Assembly (NCBI GenBank): GCA_949299335.1
Contig: CASGAD010000026.1
Span: 1 to 35,663 of the forward strand
DNA from: an uncultured bacterium
Lineage (GTDB): Bacteria; Bacillota_I; Bacilli_A; RFN20; CAG-826
DNA length: 35,663 bases
Reading direction: 5' to 3'
The translations under genes were made by a program, and so were the position numbers. This document shows, in pieces, positions 22,121 to 31,942 of the stretch; the first letter of the stretch is position 1, and each line of letters opens with the position of its first letter. The notes under the pieces were generated by a model. That model did no database searches and had not been told where the DNA came from. It saw only the letters and a list, made by a program, of their open reading frames with translations.

Positions 22121-23470
22121 TTACATGCCTCCAATAACTTCATCATAACTCTTACCAGCAATAAGACCATTGATTTGATTGTTAAGCTCAAGAGCAACAC
22201 CAACAACAATGATTAATCCAGTACCACCTAAAGCAAGAGTACTATCATTACCAAATACACCAGATAAGGTTAATACAACAGGTAATGCACTAATAAACGA
22301 TAAACTTAACGCACCAATTAAAGTGACTCTATTTAAAACCTTACTGACATACTTTTCTGTTTCAACACCTGGACGAATTCCAGGGATATAACTACCATTT
22401 TTTTGGAAATTCTCTGCAAGTTGTGCAGGATTTATTTGTAAGTTAGCATAGAAGAATGTAAATGCGAAGACTAATATAATATAGATTATTAATCCCCAAG
22501 GCATATAAACTCCTCCACCCATATAAACTAATTGATTATATTGGAAGACTTTTAGCCACTCAGCATTAGCAGCATCACTTGAAATAAATGTTGCAATGAC
22601 ACTAGGTGCCATTAAGATACTACTAGCGAAGATGACTGGAATAACTCCTGCGCTATTAATTTTAATAGGAAGGAAGCTAGCCTTGCTTAACTTTTCACTA
22701 CCACCGCTACGAGTTGCGTGTTGAACTGGTATCTTTCTTCTACTAAGTTCAATGAAAACAACAAAAGCGATAATAAGTATAAATGATAAAACGTAAAGTA
22801 AGAATTGGAATACACCTTTAGTAGCTTCCATGCTACCATGGTTCCAGCTTGTTAACACCCATCTTTGGAACGCAGTAACAATTTGATTTGGTAAACTACT
22901 AACGATGCCTGCAAAAATAATAACAGATATACCATTACCAATACCTTTTGTTGTTATTTGGTCACCAAGCCACATAACGAGCATTGCTCCCGCAACCATA
23001 ACTGTAATGATATAAGCATATGTTAAGAAGTTTTCTTCCATCGTGAAATTAATCCACGAAGTATTTAATGCAGTTTGAATGATGCCATAAGCTTGAACGG
23101 CAGCAAGCATTAAAGTTAAATATCTTGTTGCCATTTCAATTTTTCTACGCCCATATTGCCCTTGTCTATTTAATTCAGTTAAAGCAGGAAGAACATCCAT
23201 ACTTAATAATTGAATAATAATTTGAGCGGTAATATAAGGTGAAACGCCTAAAGCAAATATCGAGAAATTTTGAAGAGCTCCTCCACCAAGCAAATTCATC
23301 AAAGCGAGAATATTATTGGAATTGGAGTTCAATTGATCAGAGAATTCGCTAGCATCAATTCCTGGAGTAGGAATCGCACAGCCAATTCTAAATACAAACA
23401 AAATCATTATCGTAAAGAATATACGACCAACGACTTCTTTATTTCTAAAAATTTCTACAAATTTCTTCAT
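22121..23470 (-). CDS. secY: Preprotein translocase subunit SecY
   Basis: SecY (449 aa) forms the Sec protein-conducting channel with SecE. Ten TM segments are evident, with conserved TPGID in the first periplasmic loop, the ring-forming hydrophobic residues, and family motifs GIGNGISVIIFAGI, FYANLQINPAQLAENFQKNG and IPGIRPG. It should export the thioredoxin-like lipoprotein and the two anchored unknown proteins in this window. Confidence 0.98.
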   Translation of the reverse strand: MKKFVEIFRNKEVVGRIFFTIMILFVFRIGCAIPTPGIDASEFSDQLNSNSNNILALMNLLGGGALQNFSIFALGVSPYITAQIIIQLLSMDVLPALTELNRQGQYGRRKIEMATRYLTLMLAAVQAYGIIQTALNTSWINFTMEENFLTYAYIITVMVAGAMLVMWLGDQITTKGIGNGISVIIFAGIVSSLPNQIVTAFQRWVLTSWNHGSMEATKGVFQFLLYVLSFILIIAFVVFIELSRRKIPVQHATRSGGSEKLSKASFLPIKINSAGVIPVIFASSILMAPSVIATFISSDAANAEWLKVFQYNQLVYMGGGVYMPWGLIIYIILVFAFTFFYANLQINPAQLAENFQKNGSYIPGIRPGVETEKYVSKVLNRVTLIGALSLSFISALPVVLTLSGVFGNDSTLALGGTGLIIVVGVALELNNQINGLIAGKSYDEVIGGM

Positions 23471-23503
23471 GGGTAAAAGCCTTATTTAAACAACTAATAA
23501 ATA

Positions 23504-23944
23504 TTATTTACTAATTTCGGCTTTTGCGCCACACTTTTCTATTTTTTCTAATGCAGATTTAGAGAATTTTTTAGCTTCGATGGTAACTTTCTTAGTTAAT
23601 TCGCCATTACCTAAGACTTTTAAGCCATCAAATTCTTTTTTAACAAGACCTTTTTCAATTAAGCTTGTGATAGTGACTGTATCGCCATCATTGAATGAAT
23701 TGAAAACGTCTAAGTTAACTACAGCATATTCTTTATGCCCATAGTTTTTGAAACCACGTTTTGGTAATCTACGGAAAAGTGGTAATTGTCCACCTTCGAA
23801 TCCAAGTCTGACTCCACCGCCACTTCTTGAATTTTGTCCTTTATTTCCGGTACCGCCGTTTTTTCCAAGTCCACTTCCGACACCTCTGCAGCGTCTTTTG
23901 CTATCTTTTCTACTTCCGACAGTTGGTTTAAGATTATTTAACAT
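23504..23944 (-). CDS. rplO: 50S ribosomal protein L15
   Basis: L15 (146 aa) starts [21 protein letters not shown], followed by the glycine-rich [15 protein letters not shown] segment that threads into 23S rRNA. I use the ATG at 23944, preceded by AAGGAGG, not an upstream start at 23977. It overlaps the end of rpsE by 11 nt. In most bacteria rpmD (L30) lies between these two genes; here there is no room for it. Confidence 0.97.
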   Translation of the reverse strand: MLNNLKPTVGSRKDSKRRCRGVGSGLGKNGGTGNKGQNSRSGGGVRLGFEGGQLPLFRRLPKRGFKNYGHKEYAVVNLDVFNSFNDGDTVTITSLIEKGLVKKEFDGLKVLGNGELTKKVTIEAKKFSKSALEKIEKCGAKAEISK

Positions 23945-24554
23945 CTGCTTTTCCTCCTTCACGTAAGGCCTTAACATCTTTGTAGTTCTTTAAGCTATTA
24001 AGTGCAGCAGTTGTAGCTCTAATAATGTTAATTTTAGTTCTACTTCCGTAAACTTTACTATAAACGTTTTTAATACCTGAAAGTTCAATAATTGCTCTAA
24101 CTGGACCTCCGGCGATAATTCCAGTTCCTTCTGGAGCTGGTTTTAAGAAAACTGTTGTAGCTCCGAATTTACCAATAACTTCGTGTGGAATTGTTCCACC
24201 ATTAACGATGTTAACTGTATATAAATTTCTCTTGGCTTTATCAACGCTCTTCTTAATTGCATCTGGGACTTCGCCACTCTTACCTGTGGAGAAACCAAAT
24301 TTTCCTTTGCCATTTCCGATAACGACAAGGGCGCTAAATTTCATTCTTTTACCACCCTTAACGACTTTTGTAACACGGTTAATAGCAACGACTCTTTCAT
24401 CGTATTCTTTTACAACTTCCTTTTTAGGAGCTCTTGCAAAATTCTTTTTACCTTTGGAGAATTTTTTAGCTTGTGGAGCAGCTTTTTTCTCTTCGCTTGC
24501 TACTGGAGTTGTACCTTCATTAGCAGTGTTTTGAATTTCTTTTTTCTCTTCCAT
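23934..24554 (-). CDS. rpsE: 30S ribosomal protein S5 with a long N-terminal extension
   Basis: S5 contributes to decoding accuracy. The double-stranded RNA-binding and C-terminal domains are normal from about residue 50 ([22 protein letters not shown], then [13 protein letters not shown]). At 206 aa it is about 40 residues longer than B. subtilis S5. The excess is a low-complexity N-terminus rich in Lys, Ala, Glu and Thr. This is one of several tailed ribosomal proteins in this operon. Confidence 0.97.
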   Translation of the reverse strand: MEEKKEIQNTANEGTTPVASEEKKAAPQAKKFSKGKKNFARAPKKEVVKEYDERVVAINRVTKVVKGGKRMKFSALVVIGNGKGKFGFSTGKSGEVPDAIKKSVDKAKRNLYTVNIVNGGTIPHEVIGKFGATTVFLKPAPEGTGIIAGGPVRAIIELSGIKNVYSKVYGSRTKINIIRATTAALNSLKNYKDVKALREGGKADVK

Positions 24555-24565
24555 AAGTTTTCTCC

Positions 24566-24922
24566 TTAGAATTTTAAGCCGTTTTCACGAGCAGCTTCTG
24601 CTAAAGCCTTGACTCTACCATGATAGACATATCCACCTCTATCATAAACGACTGTTTCAATTTTTAATGCTAAGCATTTTTTAGCAATATCAGCACCGAC
24701 GATTTTAGCACCTTCGATGTTGTTACCATTTTTAATATGGAGTTGTTCACTTGAACTTGATGTAAGAGTTACACCCTTAACGTCATCAATAACTTGAACT
24801 TCAATGTTTTTATTTGATCTATAGACACAAAGTCTTGGGCAAGAAGCTGTACCACTAATCTTTTTACGAACACGGATATGTTTTCTTAATCTAATTTCAT
24901 TTCTATCAGTATTTTTAATCAT
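24566..24922 (-). CDS. rplR: 50S ribosomal protein L18
   Basis: L18 (118 aa) binds 5S rRNA. The family start [33 protein letters not shown] and the end [22 protein letters not shown] are canonical. It is placed between rplF and rpsE. Confidence 0.98.
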   Translation of the reverse strand: MIKNTDRNEIRLRKHIRVRKKISGTASCPRLCVYRSNKNIEVQVIDDVKGVTLTSSSSEQLHIKNGNNIEGAKIVGADIAKKCLALKIETVVYDRGGYVYHGRVKALAEAARENGLKF

Positions 24923-24940
24923 AATACATTTAGCCTCCTA

Positions 24941-25504
24941 TTACTTCTTACCTGCACGTTTACCTTCTTTACGTAAGATGACTTCATCTACATAACGGAT
25001 ACCCTTACCTAAGTAAGGTTCTGGTCTACGTGTTTCTCTAATTAAAGCAGCAGTTTGACCAACTTTGAATTTGTCGCTTCCGCTAACTTCAACATAAGCA
25101 TTGACATCTTTTGATTTTGATTCAATGACTTTAACGGTTACACCATCAAGTGGAGTAATAGTAATTGGATGAGAATATCCGACATGGAGAACAATATCCT
25201 TGCCCTTCATTTCAGCTCTATAACCAATACCAATAATTGCTAATTTTTTAATGAAGCCTTCATGGCAGCCAATGCAAGCATTGTTAATTAATGCTCTAAT
25301 TGTTCCATGCATAGCTTTTGTATTTTTTTCATCGTTAGCTCTTGTGACTTTTAAGATTCCATCTTTAAGTTCACAAGCGATTAATTTTGGATCAAATTCA
25401 ATCTTATCTTCACCGAACTTGCCTTTAATATCAACAAATCCTTCACCAATAGTAATGTTTAATCCCTCTGGAATATGAATGAGTTTATTTCCTATACGTG
25501 ACAT
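24941..25504 (-). CDS. rplF: 50S ribosomal protein L6
   Basis: L6 (187 aa) consists of two related beta-alpha domains and lies near the factor-binding region. It begins SRIGNKLIHIPEG and ends with the conserved PEPYLGKGIRYVDE followed by a basic tail. A GGAGGAGG Shine-Dalgarno precedes the ATG. Confidence 0.98.
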   Translation of the reverse strand: MSRIGNKLIHIPEGLNITIGEGFVDIKGKFGEDKIEFDPKLIACELKDGILKVTRANDEKNTKAMHGTIRALINNACIGCHEGFIKKLAIIGIGYRAEMKGKDIVLHVGYSHPITITPLDGVTVKVIESKSKDVNAYVEVSGSDKFKVGQTAALIRETRRPEPYLGKGIRYVDEVILRKEGKRAGKK

Positions 25505-25519
25505 AAATTCCTCCTCCTA

Positions 25520-25918
25520 TTACCAAACGAAGCAAACTACTTCTCCACCAACGTTAAGTGTTCTAGCACCTTTATCTGTGAGAAGTCCTTTACTAGTTGA
25601 AATGATTGCAATTCCTAAACCTTTTAAGACAAATGGGATATGTTTACTATCAGCAGTAACTCTTAATCCTGGTTTAGAAATTCTCTTTAATCCTGAGATG
25701 ACTTTCTCGCCATTTGGTCCATATTTTAAGACGATGTCGAGTTTTTTATGTCCATCTTTATCTTTACCTTCTTTGTATGAAGTAATGAAGCCTTCATCTA
25801 AAAGGATTTTTGCGATACCAACCTTCATTTTACTTGAAGGCATAGAAACTTTTTCATGATGTAAAGCATTAGCGTTTCTAATTCTTGTAAGCATATCTGC
25901 TATTGGATCTTGATGCAT
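25520..25918 (-). CDS. rpsH: 30S ribosomal protein S8
   Basis: S8 (132 aa) is a primary 16S rRNA binder; in E. coli it also represses the spc operon by binding m[16 protein letters not shown] at the start and the C-terminal [26 protein letters not shown] are canonical. No obvious S8-type mRNA site was recognised nearby. Confidence 0.98.
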   Translation of the reverse strand: MHQDPIADMLTRIRNANALHHEKVSMPSSKMKVGIAKILLDEGFITSYKEGKDKDGHKKLDIVLKYGPNGEKVISGLKRISKPGLRVTADSKHIPFVLKGLGIAIISTSKGLLTDKGARTLNVGGEVVCFVW

Positions 25919-25936
25919 ATTCTATTCCTCCTAATA

Positions 25937-26122
25937 TTACCATGAAGATTTTTTCATGCCTGGGATCTCACCTTTATAAGCGAGTTCTCTAAGGCAGACT
26001 CTACAAAGACCAAACTTTGAGTAGACTGAGTGAGGTCTTCCACATCTTGAACAACGTGTATATTCTCTGACTTTAAATTTTTGTGGTCTTGCTTGTTTGA
26101 CCTTTAAACTTGTCTTAGCCAT
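25937..26122 (-). CDS. rpsN: 30S ribosomal protein S14, zinc type
   Basis: This 61-residue S14 is the short zinc-binding form with C24, C27, C40 and C43 (CSRCG and CRVC). It lacks the long insertion of the zinc-free form, consistent with a Bacillota primary S14. Confidence 0.98.
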   Translation of the reverse strand: MAKTSLKVKQARPQKFKVREYTRCSRCGRPHSVYSKFGLCRVCLRELAYKGEIPGMKKSSW

Positions 26123-26134
26123 ATCCTCTTCTCC

Positions 26135-26752
26135 TTATCTACTAAATGGCATGCCTAATTCTTTTAATAAAGCATGTGCTTCTTCATCAGTTTTGGCTGT
26201 AGTAACGATTACAATATCCATACCTCTGACTTTTTGGACTTTATCGTAGTCGATTTCTGGGAAGATTAATTGTTCTTTAATACCTAAAGTGTAATTTCCT
26301 CTTCCGTCGAAAGCGTTTTTATTAACACCACGGAAGTCTCTAACTCTTGGGAGTGATATTGAGACTAACTTATCGAAGAATTCATACATTCTGATTCCTC
26401 TTAAAGTAACTTTACAACCGATTGGTTCGTCTTGTCTTAATTTGAAAGTTGCAATACTCTTTTTAGCTTTTGTAATAATTGGTTTTTGACCAGTTATTAA
26501 TGCGAGTTCTTCAACAGCTTCTTCAAGTCTCTTTTTATCTTGAGTAGCATCACCAACACCAATGTTGATAACTATTTTTGAAAGATGAGGAACTTGCATA
26601 ACGCTTGTATAACCAAATTGTTTCATTAAGTTAGCTTTAATTTCGTTATTATAAGCGTCTAATAAACGAGTATGATTTACAGGAGTTTTATGTCCCTTAG
26701 AAGTTGCAGCTTCACTTGTCTTTTTAGCTGTAGTTTTCTTTGTTTCTGCCAT
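26135..26752 (-). CDS. rplE: 50S ribosomal protein L5 with an N-terminal extension
   Basis: L5 binds 5S rRNA and contacts P-site tRNA. The core is normal from about residue 27 ([21 protein letters not shown], then [14 protein letters not shown]). A 26-residue Lys/Thr/Ala-rich extension starting [11 protein letters not shown] precedes it, with almost the same opening as L22 of this operon. Total length is 205 aa against about 179 in B. subtilis. Confidence 0.97.
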   Translation of the reverse strand: MAETKKTTAKKTSEAATSKGHKTPVNHTRLLDAYNNEIKANLMKQFGYTSVMQVPHLSKIVINIGVGDATQDKKRLEEAVEELALITGQKPIITKAKKSIATFKLRQDEPIGCKVTLRGIRMYEFFDKLVSISLPRVRDFRGVNKNAFDGRGNYTLGIKEQLIFPEIDYDKVQKVRGMDIVIVTTAKTDEEAHALLKELGMPFSR

Positions 26753-26763
26753 AACTTTTCTCC

Positions 26764-27075
26764 TTACTTAACTTCCTTTTGAGTTTTCTTAATGATTCTT
26801 ACTTTGTTACCATCTTTATCGAATTTGTAACCAAGTCTTGAACCTTTCTTTGTTTTTTCATCGTAAAACATAACTTTTGAAGCATCGATTGGAGCATAGA
26901 TTTCTTGAATGCTTCCTTCTGGATTAACTTGAGTTGGTTTTACATGCTTTTTACGAATATTGACGCCTTCAACGACGACTTTATTTTCTTTAGGTAAAGC
27001 TTTTTGAATTACGCCAACTTTCTTTTTATCTTTTCCAGAGATAACGATTACTTTATCACCTTTTTTAAGTTTCAT
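26764..27075 (-). CDS. rplX: 50S ribosomal protein L24
   Basis: L24 (103 aa) is an assembly-initiating protein with an N-terminal KOW motif ([20 protein letters not shown]). Its length is typical and no tail is added. The gaps to rplN and rplE are 13 and 11 nt. Confidence 0.98.
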   Translation of the reverse strand: MKLKKGDKVIVISGKDKKKVGVIQKALPKENKVVVEGVNIRKKHVKPTQVNPEGSIQEIYAPIDASKVMFYDEKTKKGSRLGYKFDKDGNKVRIIKKTQKEVK

Positions 27076-27088
27076 TTCGTCTACCTCC

Positions 27089-27463
27089 TTATAAGACTTC
27101 TGGTGCTAAAGAGACGATTTTCATAAATCCTTCACCTTTATCACGAAGTTCTCTTGCTACTGGTCCAAAGACACGGGTACCAACTGGTGTCTTATCTTCA
27201 TTAATAATAACGCATGCGTTATCATCAAATCTGATTGTTGAACCATCTTTTCTTTCTAATGGATAACTTGTTCTAACAATAACTGCTTTAACAACATCAC
27301 CTTTTTTAACTTTTGCGTTTGGGATAGCATCTTTAACAGCACATTGAACAACATCACCGACTGAACATGATTTTCTATGGCTTCCACCATAAATTCTGAA
27401 GACTCTGACAACACGAGCACCACTATTATCAGCGACAACTAAATTTGTTTCGACTTGTATCAT
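27089..27463 (-). CDS. rplN: 50S ribosomal protein L14
   Basis: L14 (124 aa) lies at the subunit interface. It has the conserved [16 protein letters not shown] start and the C-terminal [16 protein letters not shown]-like segment. It starts 3 nt after rpsQ. Confidence 0.98.
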   Translation of the reverse strand: MIQVETNLVVADNSGARVVRVFRIYGGSHRKSCSVGDVVQCAVKDAIPNAKVKKGDVVKAVIVRTSYPLERKDGSTIRFDDNACVIINEDKTPVGTRVFGPVARELRDKGEGFMKIVSLAPEVL

Positions 27464-27466
27464 AGT

Positions 27467-27793
27467 TTATTTAGCCTCCTTGTCTTCGTCTGAAGTTTCA
27501 TGTAAAACTTCCTTTAATTCTTCGCTTTCTTCGACTTTAACTTCTTCAAAAGCTTTTTTGACAACGCTAACGAGTTTGAATCTCTTTAAAGCGCTCATTG
27601 GTCTGCATTCTTCGATAGTAACTACATCTCCGATGTGGGCTAAGCCTTCTTCATCATGAGCATAGTATTTATTTCTGAATTGAACTCTTTTCTTATACTT
27701 AGGATGGTTTCTATAACCTTCAACTAAAACAACGATTGTTTTAGCGCTTCTGTCGCTTACGACTGTTCCAGTAATTCTCTTCTTGTGATCCAT
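27467..27793 (-). CDS. rpsQ: 30S ribosomal protein S17 with an acidic C-terminal tail
   Basis: S17 binds 16S rRNA in the body. The core has RITGTVVSDRSAKTIVVLVEGYRNHPKYKKRV and RPMSALKRFKLV. At 108 aa it exceeds the usual 85 or so, and the extra residues form a Glu/Lys/Asp-rich C-terminus (about 85-108). Confidence 0.97.
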   Translation of the reverse strand: MDHKKRITGTVVSDRSAKTIVVLVEGYRNHPKYKKRVQFRNKYYAHDEEGLAHIGDVVTIEECRPMSALKRFKLVSVVKKAFEEVKVEESEELKEVLHETSDEDKEAK

Positions 27794-27795
27794 AA

Positions 27796-28005
27796 TTACT
27801 TACCTTCTTTAGCCATTCCGAGTTCTCTTTCTTTTAAGACTGTTAAGACACGGGCGATATCTTTACGAACTCTTCTAACTTCCATTAAATCTTCAAGTTG
27901 TCCAACTGCTTTTTTTCTTTTTAAGTTGTATAACTCTTCTTTTAAGGAGTAAATACGATTATTTAATTCTTCAGTTGATAATTCTCTAACATCTTTAATC
28001 TTCAT
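27796..28005 (-). CDS. rpmC: 50S ribosomal protein L29
   Basis: L29 (69 aa) is a two-helix protein near the tunnel exit and a docking site for trigger factor and SRP together with L23. The pattern ELSTEELNNRIYSLKEELYNLK followed by VRRVRKDIARVLTVLKER is canonical. It lies 2 nt from both neighbours. Confidence 0.97.
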   Translation of the reverse strand: MKIKDVRELSTEELNNRIYSLKEELYNLKRKKAVGQLEDLMEVRRVRKDIARVLTVLKERELGMAKEGK

Positions 28006-28007
28006 AA

Positions 28008-28427
28008 CTATTTAACCTCCTTACTTTTCTTAATAATACGTGTTTGAAGTGGGAGTTTATAACTTGCTTGATGGAGAGCTTCCATAGCAACTTCTTCACT
28101 GACACCACCGATTTCAAACATAACTCTATTCTTTTTAACTACTGCAACCCAGTATTCTGGATTACCTTTACCACTACCCATACGAACTTCAGCAGGTTTT
28201 TTAGTCTTTGCTAAGTGTGGGAAGATTCTAATGTAAATTTTACCTTCTCTTTTGGTATATCTTGATAAGACGATACGGCAAGCTTCGATTTGTCTATCAC
28301 TTACCCAATTTCCTGTAACAGCTTGTAATCCATATTCACCAAAGGCAATAGTGTTACCAGCTTTTGATAAACCTTCATATCTAATAATATGAGGACGTCT
28401 ATACTTAACTCTTTTTGGTTGTAACAT
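28008..28427 (-). CDS. rplP: 50S ribosomal protein L16
   Basis: L16 (139 aa) lies near the A site and organises tRNA binding. It begins [13 protein letters not shown] and has [23 protein letters not shown] and [20 protein letters not shown], all conserved. It is tightly packed between rpmC and rpsC with 2-nt gaps. Confidence 0.98.
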   Translation of the reverse strand: MLQPKRVKYRRPHIIRYEGLSKAGNTIAFGEYGLQAVTGNWVSDRQIEACRIVLSRYTKREGKIYIRIFPHLAKTKKPAEVRMGSGKGNPEYWVAVVKKNRVMFEIGGVSEEVAMEALHQASYKLPLQTRIIKKSKEVK

Positions 28428-28429
28428 AA

Positions 28430-29128
28430 CTATTCTCCTTTCTTTGATGCTTTTGCAGGTGTTTCAGGAGTTTCAGGCTTTAATGAGAAGTCTTTAACAC
28501 CACGGCAAATCCAAACTTTAACGCCAAGTTTGCCATAAGTTGTCATAGCTTCTCTGCATGAATAATCAATATCACTTGCTAATGTATTGATTGCCATTGT
28601 TCCTTCTTTATACCATTCACTACGTGCGATATCAGCACCAGCAAGTCTACCGCTGACTTCAGTCTTAATACCTTTTGCTCCAGCTTTTCTAACTTGAGAA
28701 ATTGCTTTCTTTTGAACAATTCTGAAGCTTGCACGAGCTTCGAGTTGAGTTGCAATTTGATCAGCAACGATTCTTGCATCTAAGTATGGTTGCTTGACTT
28801 CTACAACATCGATCTTAACTGTACATTTGAGCATTTTTACTAATGCATCTGTAAGTTTATTAATATTTTCACCTTTTTGACCAATAACGGTTCCAGGTTT
28901 TGCGACAAAGATAATTACTTTAACAAAATATCCTTTATCGTTTTTCTTTCTTTCAATTTCAACGTGAGAAAGTTGAGCATCACGACCAACTTTTTCTTCA
29001 ATGAAATTTCTGATTTTAATATCTTCGGATAAGAAATGTGCATAATCTTTATCGGAAGCGTACCATCTTGAGTTCCAGTTTTTATTTAAACCGATTCTCA
29101 TTCCTACTGGATTAACTTTTTGACCCAT
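28430..29128 (-). CDS. rpsC: 30S ribosomal protein S3
   Basis: S3 (232 aa) lies at the mRNA entry channel. The KH domain is marked by [16 protein letters not shown] and the C-terminal domain by [19 protein letters not shown] short Pro/Thr/Lys-rich tail (about 218-232) extends past the usual end. Confidence 0.98.
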   Translation of the reverse strand: MGQKVNPVGMRIGLNKNWNSRWYASDKDYAHFLSEDIKIRNFIEEKVGRDAQLSHVEIERKKNDKGYFVKVIIFVAKPGTVIGQKGENINKLTDALVKMLKCTVKIDVVEVKQPYLDARIVADQIATQLEARASFRIVQKKAISQVRKAGAKGIKTEVSGRLAGADIARSEWYKEGTMAINTLASDIDYSCREAMTTYGKLGVKVWICRGVKDFSLKPETPETPAKASKKGE

Positions 29129-29143
29129 TCTCGATTACCTCTC

Positions 29144-29731
29144 TTAATTTCTTTCCTTTACTGTAACGTAGATATTACAGAATCTTTTAACTAAACCGCT
29201 TGCGCTTCCTTTAGCTCTTGGAAGATATCTTCTCATTTTAACGCTGTCACTTGCTTGGATTGAAGCAACGTATAATTTATCAGCGTTCATATTGAAGTTA
29301 TTTGTTGCGTTTGCCATTGCACTCTTGATTAATTTAGAGACAGCATTGCATGCTTTGTGATTAACATTGAATAAGATTTCAAGTGCTTCTTCACAATCTT
29401 TTCCTCTAACTAGATCGATTACTAATCTAGCTTTACGAGGAGTACATTTAACACTGATTGCTTTAGCTTTTGCTTCAGTAACTACAGGCTTTTTAACTTC
29501 AACAACTTCTTTCTTTTCAGCTTTTTTAGTTGTTGTTTTCTTTGTTGTTTTCTTAGCAGTTGTTTTCTTTGATACTTTTACTTCTTCAGTAACAGTTTCA
29601 ACTGGTTTTTCTGCTTTTTTAGCAGTGGTCTTTTTAGGAGCACTGGTCTTTGTAGCAGTTTTCTTAGCAGCTGCTTTTGTTTCAGTAGCTTCGCCTTCTA
29701 CTTTTTTAGTAGTCTTTTTTGTCTCTGCCAT
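29144..29731 (-). CDS. rplV: 50S ribosomal protein L22 with an 85-residue lysine-rich extension
   Basis: L22 lines the exit tunnel. The conserved core begins near residue 86 (EAKAKAISVKCTPRKARLVIDLVRGK) and ends with SASGLVKRFCNIYVTVKE. The 195-aa length is almost double the usual 110 or so. Residues 1-85 are low-complexity Lys/Thr/Ala/Glu with repeated KKTTAKK-like units. The extension is encoded in frame without a stop, and its ATG has a GGAG Shine-Dalgarno, so it is not an artefact of start choice. Confidence 0.97.
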   Translation of the reverse strand: MAETKKTTKKVEGEATETKAAAKKTATKTSAPKKTTAKKAEKPVETVTEEVKVSKKTTAKKTTKKTTTKKAEKKEVVEVKKPVVTEAKAKAISVKCTPRKARLVIDLVRGKDCEEALEILFNVNHKACNAVSKLIKSAMANATNNFNMNADKLYVASIQASDSVKMRRYLPRAKGSASGLVKRFCNIYVTVKERN

Positions 29732-29742
29732 AATACGTCTCC

Positions 29743-30048
29743 TTATTTAATACCAGCTGCTTTCATTGCAGCTGCCTTATCTTCTGCGTTATTTCCAAAG
29801 TGACCTTTGTAGGTTCTTGTTGGAGCAAATTCACCGAGTTTATGACCGACCATATCTTCTGTAACATAAACAGTGATGAATGTATGTCCGTTATAAACAG
29901 CGAAAGTGTGTTCAACGAAATCTGGGAAAATTGTACTTCTTCTTGACCAAGTCTTAATGACTGCTTTTTTGTTTGATGCGTTTAATGCTTGAACTTTTTT
30001 CATTAAGCTTTCATCAACAAATGGTCCCTTTTTTAAACTACGTGCCAT
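29743..30048 (-). CDS. rpsS: 30S ribosomal protein S19
   Basis: S19 (101 aa) lies in the small-subunit head and pairs with S13. It begins [17 protein letters not shown] and contains [22 protein letters not shown] and [16 protein letters not shown]. The C-terminus has a few extra Ala/Lys residues. Confidence 0.98.
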   Translation of the reverse strand: MARSLKKGPFVDESLMKKVQALNASNKKAVIKTWSRRSTIFPDFVEHTFAVYNGHTFITVYVTEDMVGHKLGEFAPTRTYKGHFGNNAEDKAAAMKAAGIK

Positions 30049-30064
30049 TTTCTAACTCCTTTCT

Positions 30065-30898
30065 CTATTTATCATTTACTCTTCTAATAATTAATTTACT
30101 AGAAGCTTTCTTTGCTTTTCTTGTCTTAACGCCAAGAGCTCTCTTACCCCAAGGTGTACGTGGTGCATCTCTACCAACAGGACACTTACCTTCACCACCA
30201 CCGTGTGGGTGATCTGGTGGGTTCATAGCGCTACCTCTAACGGTAGGTCTAACTCCTAACCATCTATTCTTACCAGCTTTACCAAAGTTAAGTAAGCTGT
30301 AATCTTCGTTACCGACAACACCAATCGTTGCTTTACATTCACCTAAGATTTTACGTGTTTCACCACTTTGAAGTCTTACGATGACATATTTTCCTTCTTT
30401 ACCAAGGATTTGAGCTGAACAACCAGCACTTCTACAAAGTTGTCCACCTTTTTTAGGCATCAATTCAACGTTATGAATTAAAGTACCTTCAGGGATGTTC
30501 TTTAAGAGTAATGCGTTACCAACAACAATATCAGTGACATCTCCAGAAACAACTTTATCCCCGACTTTGAGTCCTTTTGGTTGGAGTATGTAACGCTTTT
30601 CACCATCAAAATAACTAATTAATGCGATAAATGCGTTTCTATTTGGATCGTATTCAATTGCTTGAACCTTTCCGACTACTCCATCCTTATTTCTCTTGAA
30701 ATCGATAATTCTATATTTTCTCTTGTTTCCTCCACCAATATGACGAGTGGTAATGACACCTTGTTGATTTCTACCACCAGTCTTCTTGAGTGTAACGAGT
30801 AAACTTTTTTCAGGAGTAGTTTTTGTGATCTCTTCAAAACTTAATGTTGTCATTGCACGTCTTGAAGGAGTATATGGTTTATAATTCTTTACAGACAT
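30065..30898 (-). CDS. rplB: 50S ribosomal protein L2
   Basis: L2 (277 aa) supports the peptidyl-transferase centre. The signature [14 protein letters not shown] and the preceding [17 protein letters not shown] are intact, as is the N-terminal [11 protein letters not shown]. It is preceded by a 31-nt gap after rplW. Confidence 0.98.
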   Translation of the reverse strand: MSVKNYKPYTPSRRAMTTLSFEEITKTTPEKSLLVTLKKTGGRNQQGVITTRHIGGGNKRKYRIIDFKRNKDGVVGKVQAIEYDPNRNAFIALISYFDGEKRYILQPKGLKVGDKVVSGDVTDIVVGNALLLKNIPEGTLIHNVELMPKKGGQLCRSAGCSAQILGKEGKYVIVRLQSGETRKILGECKATIGVVGNEDYSLLNFGKAGKNRWLGVRPTVRGSAMNPPDHPHGGGEGKCPVGRDAPRTPWGKRALGVKTRKAKKASSKLIIRRVNDK

Positions 30899-30929
30899 TT
30901 TAATAATCTCCTATATATAAGTTTATTTA

Positions 30930-31277
30930 TTATTCACCATAGAGGTTGATTGTTTCGCCTTCTTTAATAGTGACAATAGCTTTTTTAAATCCACTAATAG
31001 TTCCTTTATATCTTGAACCACGAGTTGTGACTTTGCTTGGAACGTTAACAGTGTTTACATTTGTAACTGTAACGCCATAAATTCTTTTAATTGCGTTTCT
31101 AATTTGAACTTTGCTTGCACCTTTTTTAACAATGAAAGTAAATTTGTTATTTTCACTTGTTGCTGTAGCACTTTTTTCAGTGATTAATGGTTCAAGGATT
31201 GTTTCAAAATCAGCGATTGTTGCTTTGTTTGTTTTAACTTCAGGAGTAACTGTAGCAACTTCTTTCTTTCTAGCCAT
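30930..31277 (-). CDS. rplW: 50S ribosomal protein L23
   Basis: L23 (115 aa) surrounds the tunnel exit and binds trigger factor. The core starts around ILEPLITEKS (about 28) and includes TFIVKKGASKVQIRNAIKRIYGV. A roughly 20-residue N-terminal extension (MARKKEVATVTPEVKTNK) adds to the set of tailed proteins here. Confidence 0.97.
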   Translation of the reverse strand: MARKKEVATVTPEVKTNKATIADFETILEPLITEKSATATSENNKFTFIVKKGASKVQIRNAIKRIYGVTVTNVNTVNVPSKVTTRGSRYKGTISGFKKAIVTIKEGETINLYGE

Positions 31278-31292
31278 TACTTAACTTCCTCC

Positions 31293-31925
31293 CTATTTAT
31301 TTCCATTTAATGAAGCTTCAATACGTTTGACATCTTCTTTAGAAACAATAACTTTTTCGTTATTGAGAAGATCATAAACGCTAATGTTTCCAACACATCT
31401 TAAGGTAACATTGCTTACGTTATTTGCACCTTGGAGAAGTAATGGATCTTCACTTACGATAAGTGTTTTGACATCTTCAGCTTTAAATGTAGCAAGTAAT
31501 TTAATAACTTCTTTTGTTTTTCCGCTAACTGTTAAGTTGTCGAGAACAATTAAGTTTTTCTTTGTCTTTAAGCTGAATGCGCTCTTTAATGCTAGTGCAT
31601 GAGCTTTCTTGTTTTGTTTGATTTTGAAGTTTTGTTCTCCTGTAGGACCGAAGACTGTACCGCCTCCAACCCAAATAGGTGATCTTGTGGAACCTGCTCT
31701 TGCTCTTCCGGTCCCTTTTTGCCTAAATGGTTTCTTTCCTCCACCTGAGACCTCAAATCTTTTCTTTGTCTTTGCAGTTGCTTGTCTAGCATTTGCTTGT
31801 GATGTTAAGACAGCATCGAACATAACTTGGTTATGTGCTTCAACACCGAATACATCTTTGCTTAAGCTAACAGAACCAACTTCGGAACCATCTTGGGAAT
31901 AGACTTTAACTTTTAAATCCGCCAT
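31293..31925 (-). CDS. rplD: 50S ribosomal protein L4
   Basis: L4 (210 aa) has a globular domain and a long loop reaching the exit tunnel (RQKGTGRARAGSTRSPIWVGGGTVFGP). In E. coli L4 represses the S10 operon via the leader RNA; the structured leader before rpsJ makes a similar question reasonable here. Confidence 0.98.
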   Translation of the reverse strand: MADLKVKVYSQDGSEVGSVSLSKDVFGVEAHNQVMFDAVLTSQANARQATAKTKKRFEVSGGGKKPFRQKGTGRARAGSTRSPIWVGGGTVFGPTGEQNFKIKQNKKAHALALKSAFSLKTKKNLIVLDNLTVSGKTKEVIKLLATFKAEDVKTLIVSEDPLLLQGANNVSNVTLRCVGNISVYDLLNNEKVIVSKEDVKRIEASLNGNK

Positions 31926-31942
31926 AATTTTCTCCCTTCTAG

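Noticed and set aside
29477-29731. L22 extension as a separate gene or wrong start
   Set aside because: The frame is continuous, the first ATG has a Shine-Dalgarno and no good internal start precedes the core, so the extension appears real.
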